Program-made: the position numbers and the translations under genes
The notes under the pieces: generated by a model
Told to the model about the DNA's origin: nothing
Databases searched by the model: none
Seen by the model: only the letters and a program-made list of their open reading frames with translations
Shown here: in pieces, positions 45,973 through 58,288 of the stretch
How the letters are laid out: every line of letters begins with the position of its first letter
How positions within the stretch are numbered: position 1 is the first letter of the stretch
Assembly: GCA_025769875.1 (NCBI GenBank)
Contig: JAGFNK010000229.1
Coordinates: 1-64,000 of the forward strand
Origin: Russula earlei
Lineage: Eukaryota > Basidiomycota > Agaricomycetes > Russulales > Russulaceae
DNA: 64,000 bases
Direction of reading: 5' to 3'

Positions 45973-47004
45973 TTCCTAGGAATGTATTGGAAAACTGTTT
46001 TCTTGGCGTTGGGGAGCGACTCGTGGGTTGACCGGAGAAGTTGGGGTGCATTGATCGGAAGACTGGACATAATGGCTAGTCCCGTGGCTTGATAGGCCAT
46101 TGAGGTTTAGACTTGAGACGGAGAGGGGATGAGTTGCGGGGCAACGGTGGCGGGAAGACGGTGTGTTATGGGAGGCGGTAGAGGTGGATGAGGAAGGGCT
46201 GATGGTCGGACGGGGCAACGAGAGTAGGAGAAGCGACTGAGATGGTATAGTGGGGTATGCGGTGGGTTGGGGGGGTGACGCGTTGACAAGGTTATGGCAG
46301 GTGTACTCTTGATGGGTATGAGATGTAGGGGGGTCATTTGAATGTGTCAGTTGAGTGGTCTGTCGTGTGGTTTAGGAGCAGGGTGTGAGGGGAGCCTCAT
46401 ACATATTACGTTGCAAAATAGGTTTTACTGGGCATCAGTTGTAATGAAACGTATTTATTATTATATATCAGTGTTGGTGGCTCCGCGGAGCCTTGCCTCC
46501 ACCTTGCTTGCTTTAGGCGTGTTACTGACCTCGTCCGGTTCGCTTTGTCCGTTCCGCACCGCCTGGTGGCAACAACCCACATCAGCAACTCCCTCTGATG
46601 AGGTAGAATGGGTGACTGCACGGCTTTACGAACTGCCAGCTTGTTTTATCCGTCGGAATACGGGGTGGCTATGCCTGGCAACCAGAGCAGATGTACAGCG
46701 ATACAAAGTATCTGTATGATGGTGACTCGGATGGCGTGTACTTGGTTGGTACAGTGCCGTACGGTCGAGAATCGGTCTCACTTCTTCTGTATTTAAAGGT
46801 CAAGCTCTTTGCCTGGCACCCTGCCTGCTCATCTTCGAATTCTCTGGTCTAGCAACTGGTTTGGTGAGTAACAGTAGCGACTAATTCCTCCCCCTTTGTG
46901 AATCGTGCTGAACTATGGCAGCCCGTACCCGTTTTCGCTCAAGCTTCAGTCAACTCTTATCTCATTAACCTTTGATTTTCACTACCCGCGACCAATAATT
47001 GTCG
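45973..47004. repeat. Duplicated block, unit 2 (intergenic/promoter, paired with unit 1)
   Basis: Alignable pieces with 42640-43860 as described there, including a leader intron GTGAGTAACAG... (about 46864) and the AATCGTGCTGA(A/C)CTATG context upstream of the secreted-protein start. No independent gene supported. Confidence 0.5.
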
Positions 47005-47472
47005 ATGATGTACCCATTCAACATTGCCCTTCTTGCTCTTTTCGTTTCCACTGCTGCCCCAGCTCTCGCTGGTCGCAAATTGCAAGTCTCCCCTCTCTGC
47101 CATCACGATCTTGGCTGACCTCTAGCTAGTGCCCGTGACGATGCTGGTATCGCGGTTCGTGACACCACGGATCACGCCACAATTGTCTCTCGCTCTGAAA
47201 ATAGCTTTTCTCCTGACACTTCTCTGCTTGTACGTGGCCACGATCTCATGGCGAGGCTCACCACGGAGATTGATCCCACTGTCCAGTTCCGACGTAACGA
47301 GAACAACATTCCCAGGTCTGTCCTAAGCACTAGAGACATCATCGACCAGGCGGACAAAACAGACCACAACGTACGCCAAAAAGCAGGGCAGTTCTTTGGC
47401 AATGTTGATCACGCTGGCAACGATTTCGGGGGCGGAGTTCAAAAGAGTGTACATGATATATTCCATCGTTGA
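47005..47472 (+). CDS. Small secreted protein, intact family copy (copy 2)
   Basis: Two exons, 47005-47071 and 47126-47472 (54-bp intron), 137 aa. Residues 1-22 (MMYPFNIALLALFVSTAAPALA) are a textbook signal peptide; the intron splits the codon right after it. The mature part (ASARDDAGIAVRDTTDH..., LLVRGHDLMARLTTEIDPTVQF, DIIDQADKTDHNVRQKAGQFFGNVDHAGNDFGGGVQKSVHDIFHR) has no cysteines and no domain I recognise. Expected location: extracellular or secretory pathway. Two relatives lie at 43906 and 24360. ATG 47008 is an equally good start. Confidence 0.65.
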
Positions 47473-47698
47473 GTAGGACCGGCCACCGTGAGCAGAGATG
47501 CAATGATATCGAATGTGGCATGACACGTTTTGCTGATCAGACTCGAGTTGGTAAGATAACTTCTGAACTCAACAAGACACATGTGAGTGAAGCCGATTGA
47601 GCTGAGCAGGACCCAAAGTGGGATCCTTTGAGGCCCGAGGTCCATCAGTTCCTTTTTTTGTTTTTTTTTTTTTGTTTTTTTGGAAAGTGCTAAAATAA

Positions 47699-48258
47699 GG
47701 CCCCTTTTATAAACCAAGAATTCTTGAATCTTGAACTTGAACTTGGATTTCGGGATTTTCCGGGAGTGACAGGAGTGACAGGAGTGATGTAAGTGATATG
47801 ATGTATATAATAAATTAATATGCATTTTTTTTTGTTGTCATTTGCATATTCACATATATGGGGTTACACATGATGTGTCAGCATCAAACTTGGTGTTGAG
47901 CAGTCCAACTTGAGCTCAACATCTGGGTGCTTGCAGCCCCATTTTCACCAGAGTTGCACATACAAAATTTGCACAAAGATGTGCACCCACACATTGGTGA
48001 CACATATTCTGCCTTAATGACATGCTTGCAATACCCCACTTGGAAGGAGTGGAAGGAAGGGTTAGAAAAAATATTTTACATATCACATGTAAACCCAGCA
48101 AATCACAACCAGAAAATAACTCATATTTGAAATGGACTCATACAGTATTAGTTTATTATGTCACTTACATCACACCTGTCATTCCTGTCACTCCCAGAAA
48201 ATCCCGAAATCCAAGTTCAAGTTCAAGATTCAAGAATTCTCGGTTGGTAAAAGGGGCC
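47699..48258. mobile_element. 560-bp MITE with ~115-bp TIRs and TAA target duplication
   Basis: The left terminus GGCCCCTTTTATAAACCAAG... (47699 to about 47815) is the inverse of the right terminus (about 48146-48258). Flanked by TAA (47696-47698, 48259-48261). A 3-bp TAA/TTA target with GC-rich ends fits PIF/Harbinger (Tourist-like) MITEs. The interior has no transposase. A lone terminus of this family is at 2365-2483. A T-rich run (47651-47681) lies just to its left. Confidence 0.8.
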
Positions 48259-48304
48259 TAAAGATCTGGAGTTATCTATGAGCTTAGACTACCTGGAATA
48301 GTTA

Positions 48305-50594
48305 TTATTGCCGTTTTCAGCACACTTGGTGGAGCTTGAATTCCACCCAAATCGGCGCAGAAACCCCCTCAAACATGCAGGATAAATATCTCCCTCAAAA
48401 CAGCTTCAATTCATATGAAATTTATTGTCCCTGAATCGCCTGAATGAGGGCTAGGCAGCCCCATTATTTTCATGAGATTTGAGCGAGAATTGGTGGAGCT
48501 GGACTCAAGCCACCTCCACATGTGTATTTGATGAATTACAACTCAAAATCATGGTCTATATCCATTATTTTTCCCTCATGTTGTACCCATGGGCTGTCTT
48601 TTTGGCAGCCCCATAGTGTTTTTGACTCAAGTGTTGTGGTGTGCAACATTGTTTCCAGTGTGATTGGAGTGATGGCCAGCCACTCATTGCCCCTCTCACC
48701 TCTCCATTCTGACCATCCTTTGCCCTCATTCCCACCACACCCACTGTCTCAGCTGCATCAGTCACACCACTCCCTTCCGACTCGCATTTGGCCCTCCACA
48801 CCCACAGTTGCAGCTGTGCCAGTCACACTGCCTGCATTGACCCACCATCAGTCTTCATTGCATGCCACACCCGCCATCAGCATGCCAACTCTGTTAGAAT
48901 ACCTCAAGCTCAAGTGGGATCTGGAGGACCTTATTGCCTCCTTGTCAAGACTCTGCATGTGTGACCGGGAAGATGTAGACGAATACTACTGGAGTTTCAG
49001 GGCAATCTGCGATCCTCTCATCCATGTGTGCCACCTGTGCGATGAAGATTGTGATGAGTCATTCTGGCTTGGACTCCACCCGGATGACTGCTGGATGGTC
49101 TCCCAACGTCTTGGCCCCTGGCGCATGAACAAACAGCAGAGGCACTTTGTCAATTTCTGAGAAGTGTTCAACACACTAGTCAAGATATTCTCTCAGCATC
49201 CCTGCAACATTCAGTGGGAATGTGAACTTGGTTCTTGTGATGAAGATGAAAACAAAGACAATTACATCTACCCCATGCCCACACCAGCTCCCACCATTGT
49301 CCCTGCGTCACCTGTCATTGCCTTCATGTCGCCCACTCCCATTGCCCCTGCAGTTCCCACCTCATCCACCGTTCCTGTCACTTCATTCACCACCACCATC
49401 TTCAACTCACCAGCCCCACCTGCCTCCGCTGTCCCAGCATCACCTGCATCTGCCATCATTGCCACCTCATCTGTCCCTGCCGCCTTAGCCTCAGCCTTGC
49501 CCACCAATGTTTTAGCGCCGCCTGCCACTTCAGCCCTTTCAGCCTCATCTGCCACCCCCACCTTTGTCTCATCCACTCCCATGCCCTCAGTCATCTCATC
49601 ACCCTCAGTCTCATCTGTCACCTCGTCTGCCACTGTTCCAGGACTAGTCCCAGCCATCACTCCATCCCTGCTGTCCACCGCTGCGCCCTCCATCATCACC
49701 TCTGCTCCATCTGCCTATGTCGTCGCCCCAGCTCCATTTGCCACTGCCTTCCCAGTCTCACCCTCAGCCTTCGTCTCAGTGCCAGCACCTTAGTAGTAGT
49801 TTCGAGTGACACCAGCACCGCAGCACCATTGCCACCTCTTGTCACCAGCACCACCCCAGAAGACCAAGAAGGCCCTGGCCATGAACTTAGCCACGACACA
49901 CCACAACAGGAGCAGAAGCCTCTGCCACACCACTGCCACAGGAGAAGCAGCCACTGACGCCAACAGCACACCGCATGCTGCCTCCCACATCGCCTCCCCG
50001 TCCATTCACACACTCTTGCTCACATCTGCTGCCAACAACTGCAGTGGAGATGACCCCACCACTGCTGTCACAAGACAACAATTGCCACCCCCATGCAAGC
50101 CACCCCACACATCCTCCTTCTCGAGTCCTTGCCACCTATGCCTCTGTCTACAAACTCATGCTGGCTGCCTATGCCTCCACTCCTTGTCCACACCTGCTGC
50201 CAATTCCTGCAATGGAGATGACCATGCTGCTGCTTCCACAAGACAACACCACTGCCATGCAGCCGCCATCTTGTCACCACCATCCTTGTCTCTATCGCCT
50301 CCATCTCCCATTGCCTTCGCCTCTTCCATCATTGCCATCGCTGATCGCTGCCTTTGCACCTTCCAGCAGCACTAGCAGCCACCACCGCCACCTCAGTTCA
50401 GATGTAAAAGGCTCAAAACACTCGCATTCAGATGCTTGACCGAGGATGGTCAAAGTTCAAGCCCCTGGGAGGTGTAAGGTAGCCATATGGCTGGCCACAG
50501 AATGATGTGTGGGAAATGCGATAGGACATGATGCCTCCTCCTATCCGTTGCCACCTCCCTCTCATTCCAGGCCATCCACCAGCCACACACCACA
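48305..50594 (+). mobile_element. Third LTR element: leader, gag remnant and start of 3' LTR
   Basis: The leader (48305-48720) has an inverted 416-bp counterpart at 58563-58978. The gag remnant follows. From about 50473 (TGTAAGGTAGCCATATGG) the sequence resembles the minus-strand LTR starting at 59550 ('gccacctccctctcattcca' is shared). This LTR is cut at 50594 by Gypsy-2 and continues at 58289. Its own 5' LTR is missing next to the MITE. Confidence 0.6.
48672..49793 (+). pseudogene. gag-like ORF of the third LTR element
   Basis: Same frame before and after one TGA (49158-49160): 48672-49160 then to 49793. The capsid-like region (LLEYLKLKWDLEDL, DVDEYYWSFRAICDPLIHVCHL, FWLGLHPDD) resembles basidiomycete LTR-element gag proteins with the 'YYW-F-xIxxPL...FWxGxHPxD' pattern. 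After the stop comes DEDENKD and a long Pro/Ala/Ser/Thr-rich linker. No pol follows before the LTR, so this is a deletion derivative. 49794-50472 is low-complexity Ser/Thr/His-coding sequence without a supported gene. Confidence 0.6.
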
Positions 50595-51067
50595 TGTCAC
50601 AAGTACCGGTACCTTGGACCGGACTGGCAACCGGACAAGCCTACCCAGACAAGCCTCACGATTCTCGTGCGTTCTCATGACTCACTTGCCTCGCATGTAC
50701 CACCACCTTCCAGCGTGTTCCAGTCTGATTATCTCATTGTTACTTCATGCCTACCATTTGATATAAACCTGTCAAGTAGAGGAGGACAAGCCCTAAGTTT
50801 GTTCCCTTGTGAAATATCACTGGATTCAGCTTCGGAACTTTTGGCTTGCAGGAAATCAAGCAATCGTCTTGAAAACTCTCTTATTCTGCTAAGTCTTTGC
50901 ACGCGAGGACTTAACCATCGTATTTCCTCTCCACGGTACACACTAGCCTTTTCTGTGTTGTCACCGAGACCCCTGAATCTCACGAGAACTCGTTGTCTTG
51001 TTCAACTCAGTGCGCACGTCTCACGCGTGAAGCGATTTGTCAGCGACACTGCCCCCAGTCGGTGACA
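50595..51067 (+). repeat. Gypsy-2 5' LTR
   Basis: TGTCAC...GGTGACA. The RNA-start motif reads CCCTAAGTTTG here (decayed) but CCCTAAGCTTG in the 3' LTR. The primer site AGAACAAGCTTA follows two nucleotides after the LTR, as in Gypsy-1. Confidence 0.9.
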
Positions 51068-51145
51068 TTAGAACAAGCTTACCTCTGAACCCTTGACCCC
51101 AAACCGCATGCACGCACCAGAATATACCAATTTTTCCTTTGAAAC

Positions 51146-53205
51146 ATGACCTCCATGGCCAGAGACTGGAGATACAAAGGCCTAGGGAAACCTTCCACTC
51201 AAGGACTAGGACAATTGAGACTCCCATTCAAGTTGAACCCAGACATCAACATCGCCCTTGTTCCAGAACAGTTTAGACAAAACACCGTATTTTGCCAACT
51301 AGGAGCAGATCCTACACCATGGACCAGATTCTTTGTGCCCTACAAACAGGCCAAAGTAGGACTCGGAACGCTTTATGGGGTATGGTTCAAGCTCAAGAAC
51401 CAGATGCACCCAGTCCCTCAACAACTTGCATCATCGGGAATGACTCAAGCCTTTCCCCGACCCGCCTTGTTTCAAGGCCTCGGAGGACGTGGAAGATGAC
51501 CTCTGAGCCCCGACCCTGATGATTACAACACACACAGTGACTACAATCATAACAGGCAACCTTCCGACAATGGAAAACTCGAAGGCATTCCCCTGAAAGC
51601 CTTCAATGGAAACCGCGCTTGCACTCACATTTTTCTCACAGCCTTCCGACGGTTTATGAGAATGAATCACAACACCAAGATTGCTAAAGACCCCATCAAA
51701 AAATGTTCATATTTCCTATCACTCATGGAAGGACCACGAGTGGATCGTTGGGTCGAGTGTTACCGAGTGGTTTGGGGTCCGGAAGATGCCGGAACACCTG
51801 AACTATGGGCTGCACTGTTTGCATCATGTGTGCGTCAGATCTTGATCGTCTATGTTCGTTAATATCACGTTCGGAGCGCGTTGATCGTATCTCTCAGAAG
51901 ATGTACTGAAGAAGCAATGAGTAGCATTGCTTCTGTCCCAGATGTTCCTGTACCGCCACGTACGTCGATTCCTTGATTGGGGAAGCACTTAATGCTTCCA
52001 GCACCGAGATTGTTTACATAGAAGCAACCTCACTTCTACGAGCCATGTTTTGCTTCTATAGCACCGACCAGTACTACAGTAGTACAAACCTTATCCCTGT
52101 AAGGCTATATAAAGCCCCCAGTCGTAACAGTTGAGCCCTAAGCTTGACTTAGTTTGCCAATCCCAAACAGTTGACTCCTACCCCATCTGCAGAGCCCCTC
52201 TCATCTTGTTGTCATACTCTAGAAGGATCTAACACTCCTTCCCCTCCACGAGTATTGCTTGCTTGACTCAAGCATATCTGCATTGGTAGGACGCGTTTAT
52301 AGACGCGACCATTGATCTTATTTAAGGCACTTTGGAGCCTTAACATTGAGGCTATGGATGCGTGGCTCGACAAAGTTGTTGCTGACCCCACCGAGATCCC
52401 ATTCGGACTTACTGCCTGGCAGGCCATGGAACAGAAGTTTAAACACACGTTCACAGACTATGCTGAATGAGAATGCACACAAGACCAACCATGAGAACTC
52501 AAAATGAAAGACAACAACTTGGACGAATACATCGCCAATTTTGAGCTGCTTGCCAGACAAGGATCACTTCACACTGATGACCCAATGGTCATGCACCTCT
52601 TCGCATGTGGCCTCTCCAAGCCATTAGTCGAAGCTATCATTAGCCAAGAAGACCCCACCATCTTCTCCCAATGGATCTCCGGTGCACAAAGGCAACATTG
52701 CATTTGGATGTGCAAACACGCATTCCTTTCAGACCATGCCAACACGCACAATTGAAACGCTAATCCAAACCACCCCTGGGCCTGCCTCTCGACCTGGGGC
52801 ACACACAGCAACACCACCAATAATGCCACCGCACAATGCGCTCGCCTTCCACCCCACGACCTGAATGCAATGGACACCAGCGCCGGCACCATGCGCAAAG
52901 CAACCACCAAAGCCGAGAAACAGAAACATCGAGAAGAAGGGAGATGATTTCATTGCTCTCTTAGGGGACACTTGGCCCGCGACTGCCCGACAAAGCCAAA
53001 ATGAGAAATAACAATAACTCGTGTATGTGCCACTGACACAGCCGCCACCACGACCAAATCTTCTACTGTAGAAGTTAATGAGAGGGACGCAGTTGTCAAA
53101 TTGGCAAAGACAGCAAAGGCACTCTCGGAGAAAGATAGGGAAGCCTTTATTAAGGCCTTGATAGGAGATGACAAGGACATGGAAGAGGATTTTTTGGACA
53201 CTTGA
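51146..53205 (+). pseudogene. Gypsy-2 gag, deleted and interrupted
   Basis: Starts TSMARDWRYKGLGKPS, parallel to Gypsy-1 gag. A deletion after GVWFKLK removes the segment around Gypsy-1 residues 78-160. TGA follows at about 51498. The solo LTR 51758-52345 splits the capsid region between GPRVDRWVE and AMDAWLDKV. Further stops lie near 52468, 52489, 52753 and 52946 (in the first knuckle: R-stop-FHCS). The C-terminus keeps T-TTT-TTG and a stop at 53203. Confidence 0.9.
51758..52345 (+). mobile_element. Solo LTR (588 bp) inside Gypsy-2 gag
   Basis: Termini TGTTA...TAACA with a 5-bp duplication TCGAG (51753-51757) / TTGAG (52346-52350), one mismatch. TATA box CTATATAAAG (about 52105), then GAGCCCTAAGCTTGAC (52133-52148). 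GAAGCAA/TTGCTTC motifs repeat through its first half. A decayed minus-strand relative sits at 19492-19800. Confidence 0.9.
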
Positions 53206-53226
53206 GCATAACAGCGATTGCTCGAG
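53190..53226 (+). promoter_or_regulatory. Predicted -1 frameshift signal between gag and pol (Gypsy-2)
   Basis: TTTTTTG (53190-53196), 4-nt spacer, CTTGAGC (53201-53207) pairing with GCTCGAG (53220-53226) across a 12-nt loop. Relative to Gypsy-1 the second pair changes from C-G to T-A, keeping the stem. The pol frame is open in -1. Confidence 0.7.
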
Positions 53227-56200
53227 CTTTAGGTATCGACTCCATGTACAAGTCTCAAAGAAAGTCAATATCAGTGATGACTACTATTTACATTGGATTG
53301 AACAAAGCTGAAAGAAAAGCTCTGATAGATAGTGGAGCCACAGAATGCTTCATATCCCCCAAGTTGACAAAAGAACTATGCCTACAAACTAGAAAGCTAT
53401 CCCCAGCCAGGAACGTCAAAAACGTTGATGGAATGCTCAATCATTTGGGAAAAATTACTCAAACTGTTGACTTAGAATTGAAACTACTAGGACAAAGGCA
53501 CACACACCAGTTCTTAGTTGCAGATATAGGACAAGATGACATGATTTTAGGATACCCATTCTTAGAATCAACTAACCCAAAAATAAATTGGTCTAAAGGA
53601 ACCATGATGGGGAGAATTGTCCTCTCAGGAAGTCAAGAAACACCGGAATGGATCAAGGCATTGACGGACTGGGAAGAAGGAGACGAGTTATGGCTACAAA
53701 CTCAGATACACAAAACCACCATAGCTCAACAACTAGCAGAGTCACAAATGCAAGATAAACCTAAAACCTGGCAGGAGATAGTTCCTCATCAATACCATCA
53801 ATATGGACAAGTATTTATGGAACAAGAGTCAGAAAGATTCCCTGGACCAAGGAAATGGGATCATGCCATTGACCTGAAGTCAGATGCCCCAACAACAATC
53901 AACTGCAGAGTATACCCCCTTTCACCCAAAGAAAAAGAAGAACAAGGAAAATTCCTTGAACAAAATTTACGACTTAAACAAATAAGAAGGTCCAATTCAC
54001 CATATGCTAGTGGATTCTTTCTTATAAAAAAGAAAGACGGTAAATTCCGACCAGTACAGGATTATAGGAATCTGAACAAATGGACGATACCTAATGTATA
54101 TCCACTGCCTCTAATCCTGGAGCTCATTCACGCCCTAGCAGGAAAGGAACTTTTCACCAAGTTCGATGTCAGATGGGGTTACAATAATATTTGGATCAAA
54201 GAAGGAGACAAATGGAAAGCAGCCTTCAAAACTAGCGATGGACTGTTTGAACCAACGGTAATGTTCTTTGGACTAACAAACTCCCCAGCCACCTTTCAAA
54301 CCATGATGGACGACATTTTTCAGGAAGAACTCGCACAAGGATGGTTGAAAATCTACATGGACGACATCATCATTGCCACCAAAAATGATGAAACAGAACA
54401 CACATTTAAAGTCAACCACATACTATCCAAATTAAAACAACACGACCTCTACCTTAAGCCAGAAAAATGCCAATTCCACAAGAGAAAGGTTGAATACCTT
54501 GGAGTAATTATAGGAGAAGGAGAGATAACCATGGACCCCGTCAAAGTCAAAGGAATTAAAGATTGGCCAACCCCATTGACATTAAAAGAAGTCAGGAGTT
54601 TCTTGGGATTCTGCAACTTCTATCAAAACTTCATACCCAACTTCTCTGTAAAAGCCAGACCATTGAATGACTTGACAAAGAAAAATAAACAATGGGAATG
54701 GACAACAAAAGAGGATCAAGCCTTTCAAATCTTAAAGGAAACCTGCGTATCCTACCCAGTACTTTGCACCCCAGATTGGACGAAACAGTTCATTCTAGAT
54801 ACTGATGCATCAGGATTCGCCATTGGAGCAGTCATATCCTAAGAATATGAAGACGGTCTACATCCAATAGCTTACTACTCCAGAACATTACTAGATGCAG
54901 AAAGAAATTATGACACACACGATAAGGAGTTAGCAGCAGTAATCTTTGGACTAAAAAGTGGACGACCATTCTTCCTAGGGGCTGACAAACCAGTTAGAAT
55001 AAGAACGACCATAAAAACCTCACCTATTTCAAAGAACCACAAAAATTAACAGGACGACAAGCCAGATGGATGCAATACATGCAAGATTTTAACATCACTA
55101 TGGAACACGTCCCTGGACACACACACACTATTGCCGACACACTTTCTTGTCGCAAAGACCTTAACAAGGGGGTGGAAGAACAAAAAACTATGCTATTACC
55201 ACCTGAAATCTTCGCACGAAAAACTTACCTACCAGACAAACCTGACGAACGATGAGAAATCTTGAGACAATTTCACGATACCCCTTTTGCAGGACATCCA
55301 GGAATAGCTAATACCTGGGACTTAGTTAAACAACATTACAAAGGACCCAGACTACGACAGTTCGTAGAACAATACGTCAAAGGTTATGCTAAATGTCAAG
55401 AATCCAAAACCAACATACCCAGAAAGAAAGCCATGACCTTCCCACTCGATACACATGTTGAACAAGGCCCCTTCCAATACGTATTGATGGATCTCATCAC
55501 TGACTTACCTAAATCAGAAGGATTTGACAGTGTTCTCACCATCGTCGACCAAGGATGTTCCAAAGCAACAAAATTCATCCCATGCAACAAAACGATCGAT
55601 GGAACAGGCGTCGCACATGAGTATTTGAACCACCTCATGCCCTGGTTTGGTGTCCCTAAAAGAATCATCTCTGACAGAGACCCTCGATTCACGTCAAACT
55701 TCTCTAGAGCCATATGTAAGAATCTAGGCATCAAACAAAACATGTCCACTGCATTCCATCCCCAAACCAATGGACAGACAGAAAGAATGAATGCATGGCT
55801 AGAACAATATCTAAGACCCTGGACCATGACTCATCCTCACTCCTGGGCAAAAATGCTCCCCTTGGCAGAATATGCACATAACTCATGGAAACATGAAACA
55901 TCACAAAGATTGCCACATGAACTCCTCATGGGATTCAAACCCCAAATTAACATTAGTCTAGAAGACAACAACATGCCCTCGTCCACCGATCACCTAAAAC
56001 AACTGGAAGAAGCAAGACAAGACGCTCAACAACTTCTAGAACGTAAACAACAACCCCTAAAACCTGACATTAAGGAAATGGAAGAAGGAACCCTTGTATG
56101 GCTAGAAGCGAAGAACCTCAAAACATGAGGAACATGCAAGTTAATGCCTAAAAGATACAGCCCATTCCCTATCACAAAAAGAATTTCCAAAGTCGCATAT

Positions 56201-56512
56201 CAATTACAACTCCCACCATCAATGAAGATACACGATGTCTTCCATGTCAACCTACTTCTCCCTTACAAAGAGACGGAAGAATACGGCACGCTGTTTACAT
56301 GCCCTTCACCAACCATTGAAAACGAGGAAGAATACAAAATTGAGGCAATTCTAGACACCAGAAGGTTTGGAAGAACACGTAAACTTCAATACCTTGTACA
56401 CTGGAAAGGATACCCTGCATCAGATGACTCATGGGTTGACCACCACAACCTCAACGCCCTGGAACTTCTAAAAGAATACTACTCTGCTTCGGCTGGACGA
56501 CCCCAAGTATAA
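53197..56512 (+). pseudogene. Gypsy-2 pol: protease, RT, RNase H, integrase, chromodomain
   Basis: Open to 54842 with ALIDSGATECF, the complete RT (including KDGKFRPVQDYRNLNKW, absent from Gypsy-1; YMDDII) and LDTDASGFAIGAVIS. Lesions: TAA at 54840 (CAA in Gypsy-1), a 1-bp deletion near 55004 in RNase H, TGA at 55253 and TGA at 56126 (both CGA in Gypsy-1). Integrase 55262-56128 keeps the DDE residues, but the finger reads GYAKC for GCAKC, losing one Cys ligand. Chromodomain KLQYLVHWKGYPASDDSW ends at 56512. Confidence 0.92.
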
Positions 56513-56564
56513 AGACACCACCCACAAACGATTATCCCTTACTGCTTCACCCCCAGACATTACA

Positions 56565-57773
56565 ATGCCTTCCACACAAAACTCCCCTGCTGCTTCCACT
56601 GCTACTCTCATACTCACTCCACCTTATTCTCCTGCCCTCATTCATCTACCACTATCCAGAGAACCATCCCCCTCAATGGCAGCAACCATCAATACCAGAC
56701 TACTTGTTCGATGCGCCGCACAGCATGCTGCAATGATCGTACAAGCACATGAACTATGGGAAGACGACTCTCTCACCACCATACTTGGGAACTAACTCTC
56801 CCATCAGAACCTGTAGCCCTTCCTATCACGTTCGCTCCCCATCACCAGACCCTATTCCAATCCCTCCACGCACGACTACCCCCATCATCGAACAAGTCGA
56901 AAACGTCATCTTGCTCGATGAAAACTTTACCCCGATAAACCACAAAAGAACACCACCTCCCATCTATGAACTGCCTGCTAACCATGTCCAACCTTTGGAA
57001 CTAGAAGAACTTGGAGAAGGATGGGAAGAAGGAGACCTTGGGCTAGATCTACTAATTCCAGATCCAGGCAATGAAGACGACACACTCCCCCCTCGTTTTG
57101 TCCTTCCCAACCTCATGCACGGCTTCCCCTCCCTACTAGCCACTTATGGTCCTAGATGCCCCACTCACCGCATACCCATCCGAGCATGAGCTGACCCCTA
57201 TCCTTGCCCTCTTCTCACACAAAAGGATGCCTTCCTATTCAAAGACATACCTCAGCTATAGACGAAGCACTCAGATTCGAACAGGATCTGTCCTTAGAAG
57301 CCGAAGTATGCCGCTATTGATTTGCCATAAAAAAGACACGACAAATGGCAAACAGCCTCATTACCGCTCGAGAAAGATACCACAACATGGTATGGGAAGT
57401 AAGGGATTCGGAGATCAAGCTAGCCAAGGCTAACGCCAAAGCTCACCTCGAACCACGAGTCTTGTTCAGAACCATGCCTCAGCTCACTGACCAGGAACAC
57501 CAGGATGCCAAACAAGCTCTGTTGAACCCATGGTATCAGTTCTCTCCTTGACTCTCCAATAAATGTGCCTGGTGTCACAATGGAGGGCACGACACTTTTG
57601 AATGCCCCAAAATTGCCATTTGCATCCTCTGTAATCATCATGGGCACATGGCTGATCACTGTAGAAGCCCACATCGCCAATGCAAGACCGACAGAATGTG
57701 TAGGGTCCCTCATGATCAACTCCACTTCCACACTCATCGCTGCCAATCCACCATCCTCCCCTACATCACTTAG
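56565..57773 (+). pseudogene. Gypsy-2 third ORF, homologue of 38784-40040
   Basis: Broken by stops (for example near 56794, 57187 and 57549), but clearly homologous along its length: SPALIHLPLSREPSPS, YHVRSPSPDPIPIPPR, LDLLIPDPGNEDDTLPPRFVLP, MANSLITARERYHNMVWEVRDSEIKLAKANAKAHLEPR, and both knuckles CAWCHNGGHDTFEC and CILCNHHGHMADHC. Its presence in two divergent copies shows that the ORF belongs to the family and is not a private capture. Confidence 0.85.
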
Positions 57774-57791
57774 ATGTTAACAAGGGGGTGA

Positions 57792-58283
57792 TGTCACAAA
57801 TACTGGCCCCTCGGACCACACCAGCAACTGGACAAGCCTACCTGGACAGGCCTCATGATTCTCACACATCCTTACGACTCATTAGCCTCGCATGTACCAC
57901 CACCTTCCAGCATGTTCCAGTTCCAATTGTCTTGTTGTTACCGCATGTCTGCTATTTGATATAGGACATATTTGTCTATATAAACCTGTCAGTAGAAGAG
58001 AACAAGCCCTAAGCTTGTTCTCTTGTGAAATATCACTGGATTCAGCTTCAGAACTGTAGGCTTGCAGGAAATCAAGCAATTGTCTCAAAAACTCTCTTAT
58101 TCTGCTAAGTCTTCAAACCCAAGGACTTAACCATCATATTTCCTCTCTGTGGTACACACTAGCCTTCGCTGTGTTGTCACTGAGACCCCTGAATCTCACA
58201 AGAACTCATTGTCTCGTTCGACTCAGTGCGCATGTCTCACACATGAAGCGATTTGTCAGCGACACCACCCCCAGTCGGTGACA
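57792..58283 (+). repeat. Gypsy-2 3' LTR
   Basis: 492 bp, TGTCAC...GGTGACA, preceded by TTAACAAGGGGGTGA. Keeps the intact start motif CCCTAAGCTTGTTCT (about 58008). Confidence 0.9.
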
Positions 58284-58288
58284 CCACA

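Larger units (their letters stand above)
50595..58283 (+). mobile_element. Gypsy-2: older chromovirus copy, relative of Gypsy-1
   Basis: 5' LTR 50595-51067 and 3' LTR 57792-58283, with target duplication CCACA (50590-50594, 58284-58288). The LTRs differ at many sites and by about 19 bp in length, so it is much older than Gypsy-1. Same gene order, including the third ORF. It carries several stops, a frameshift and a solo LTR in gag. Inserted in the LTR of the third element. Confidence 0.95.

Noticed and set aside
49268..49699. Minus-strand 143-codon Gly/Ala/Val-rich frame
   Set aside because: Mirror of the Pro/Ala/Ser/Thr repeats of the gag-like linker on the plus strand.
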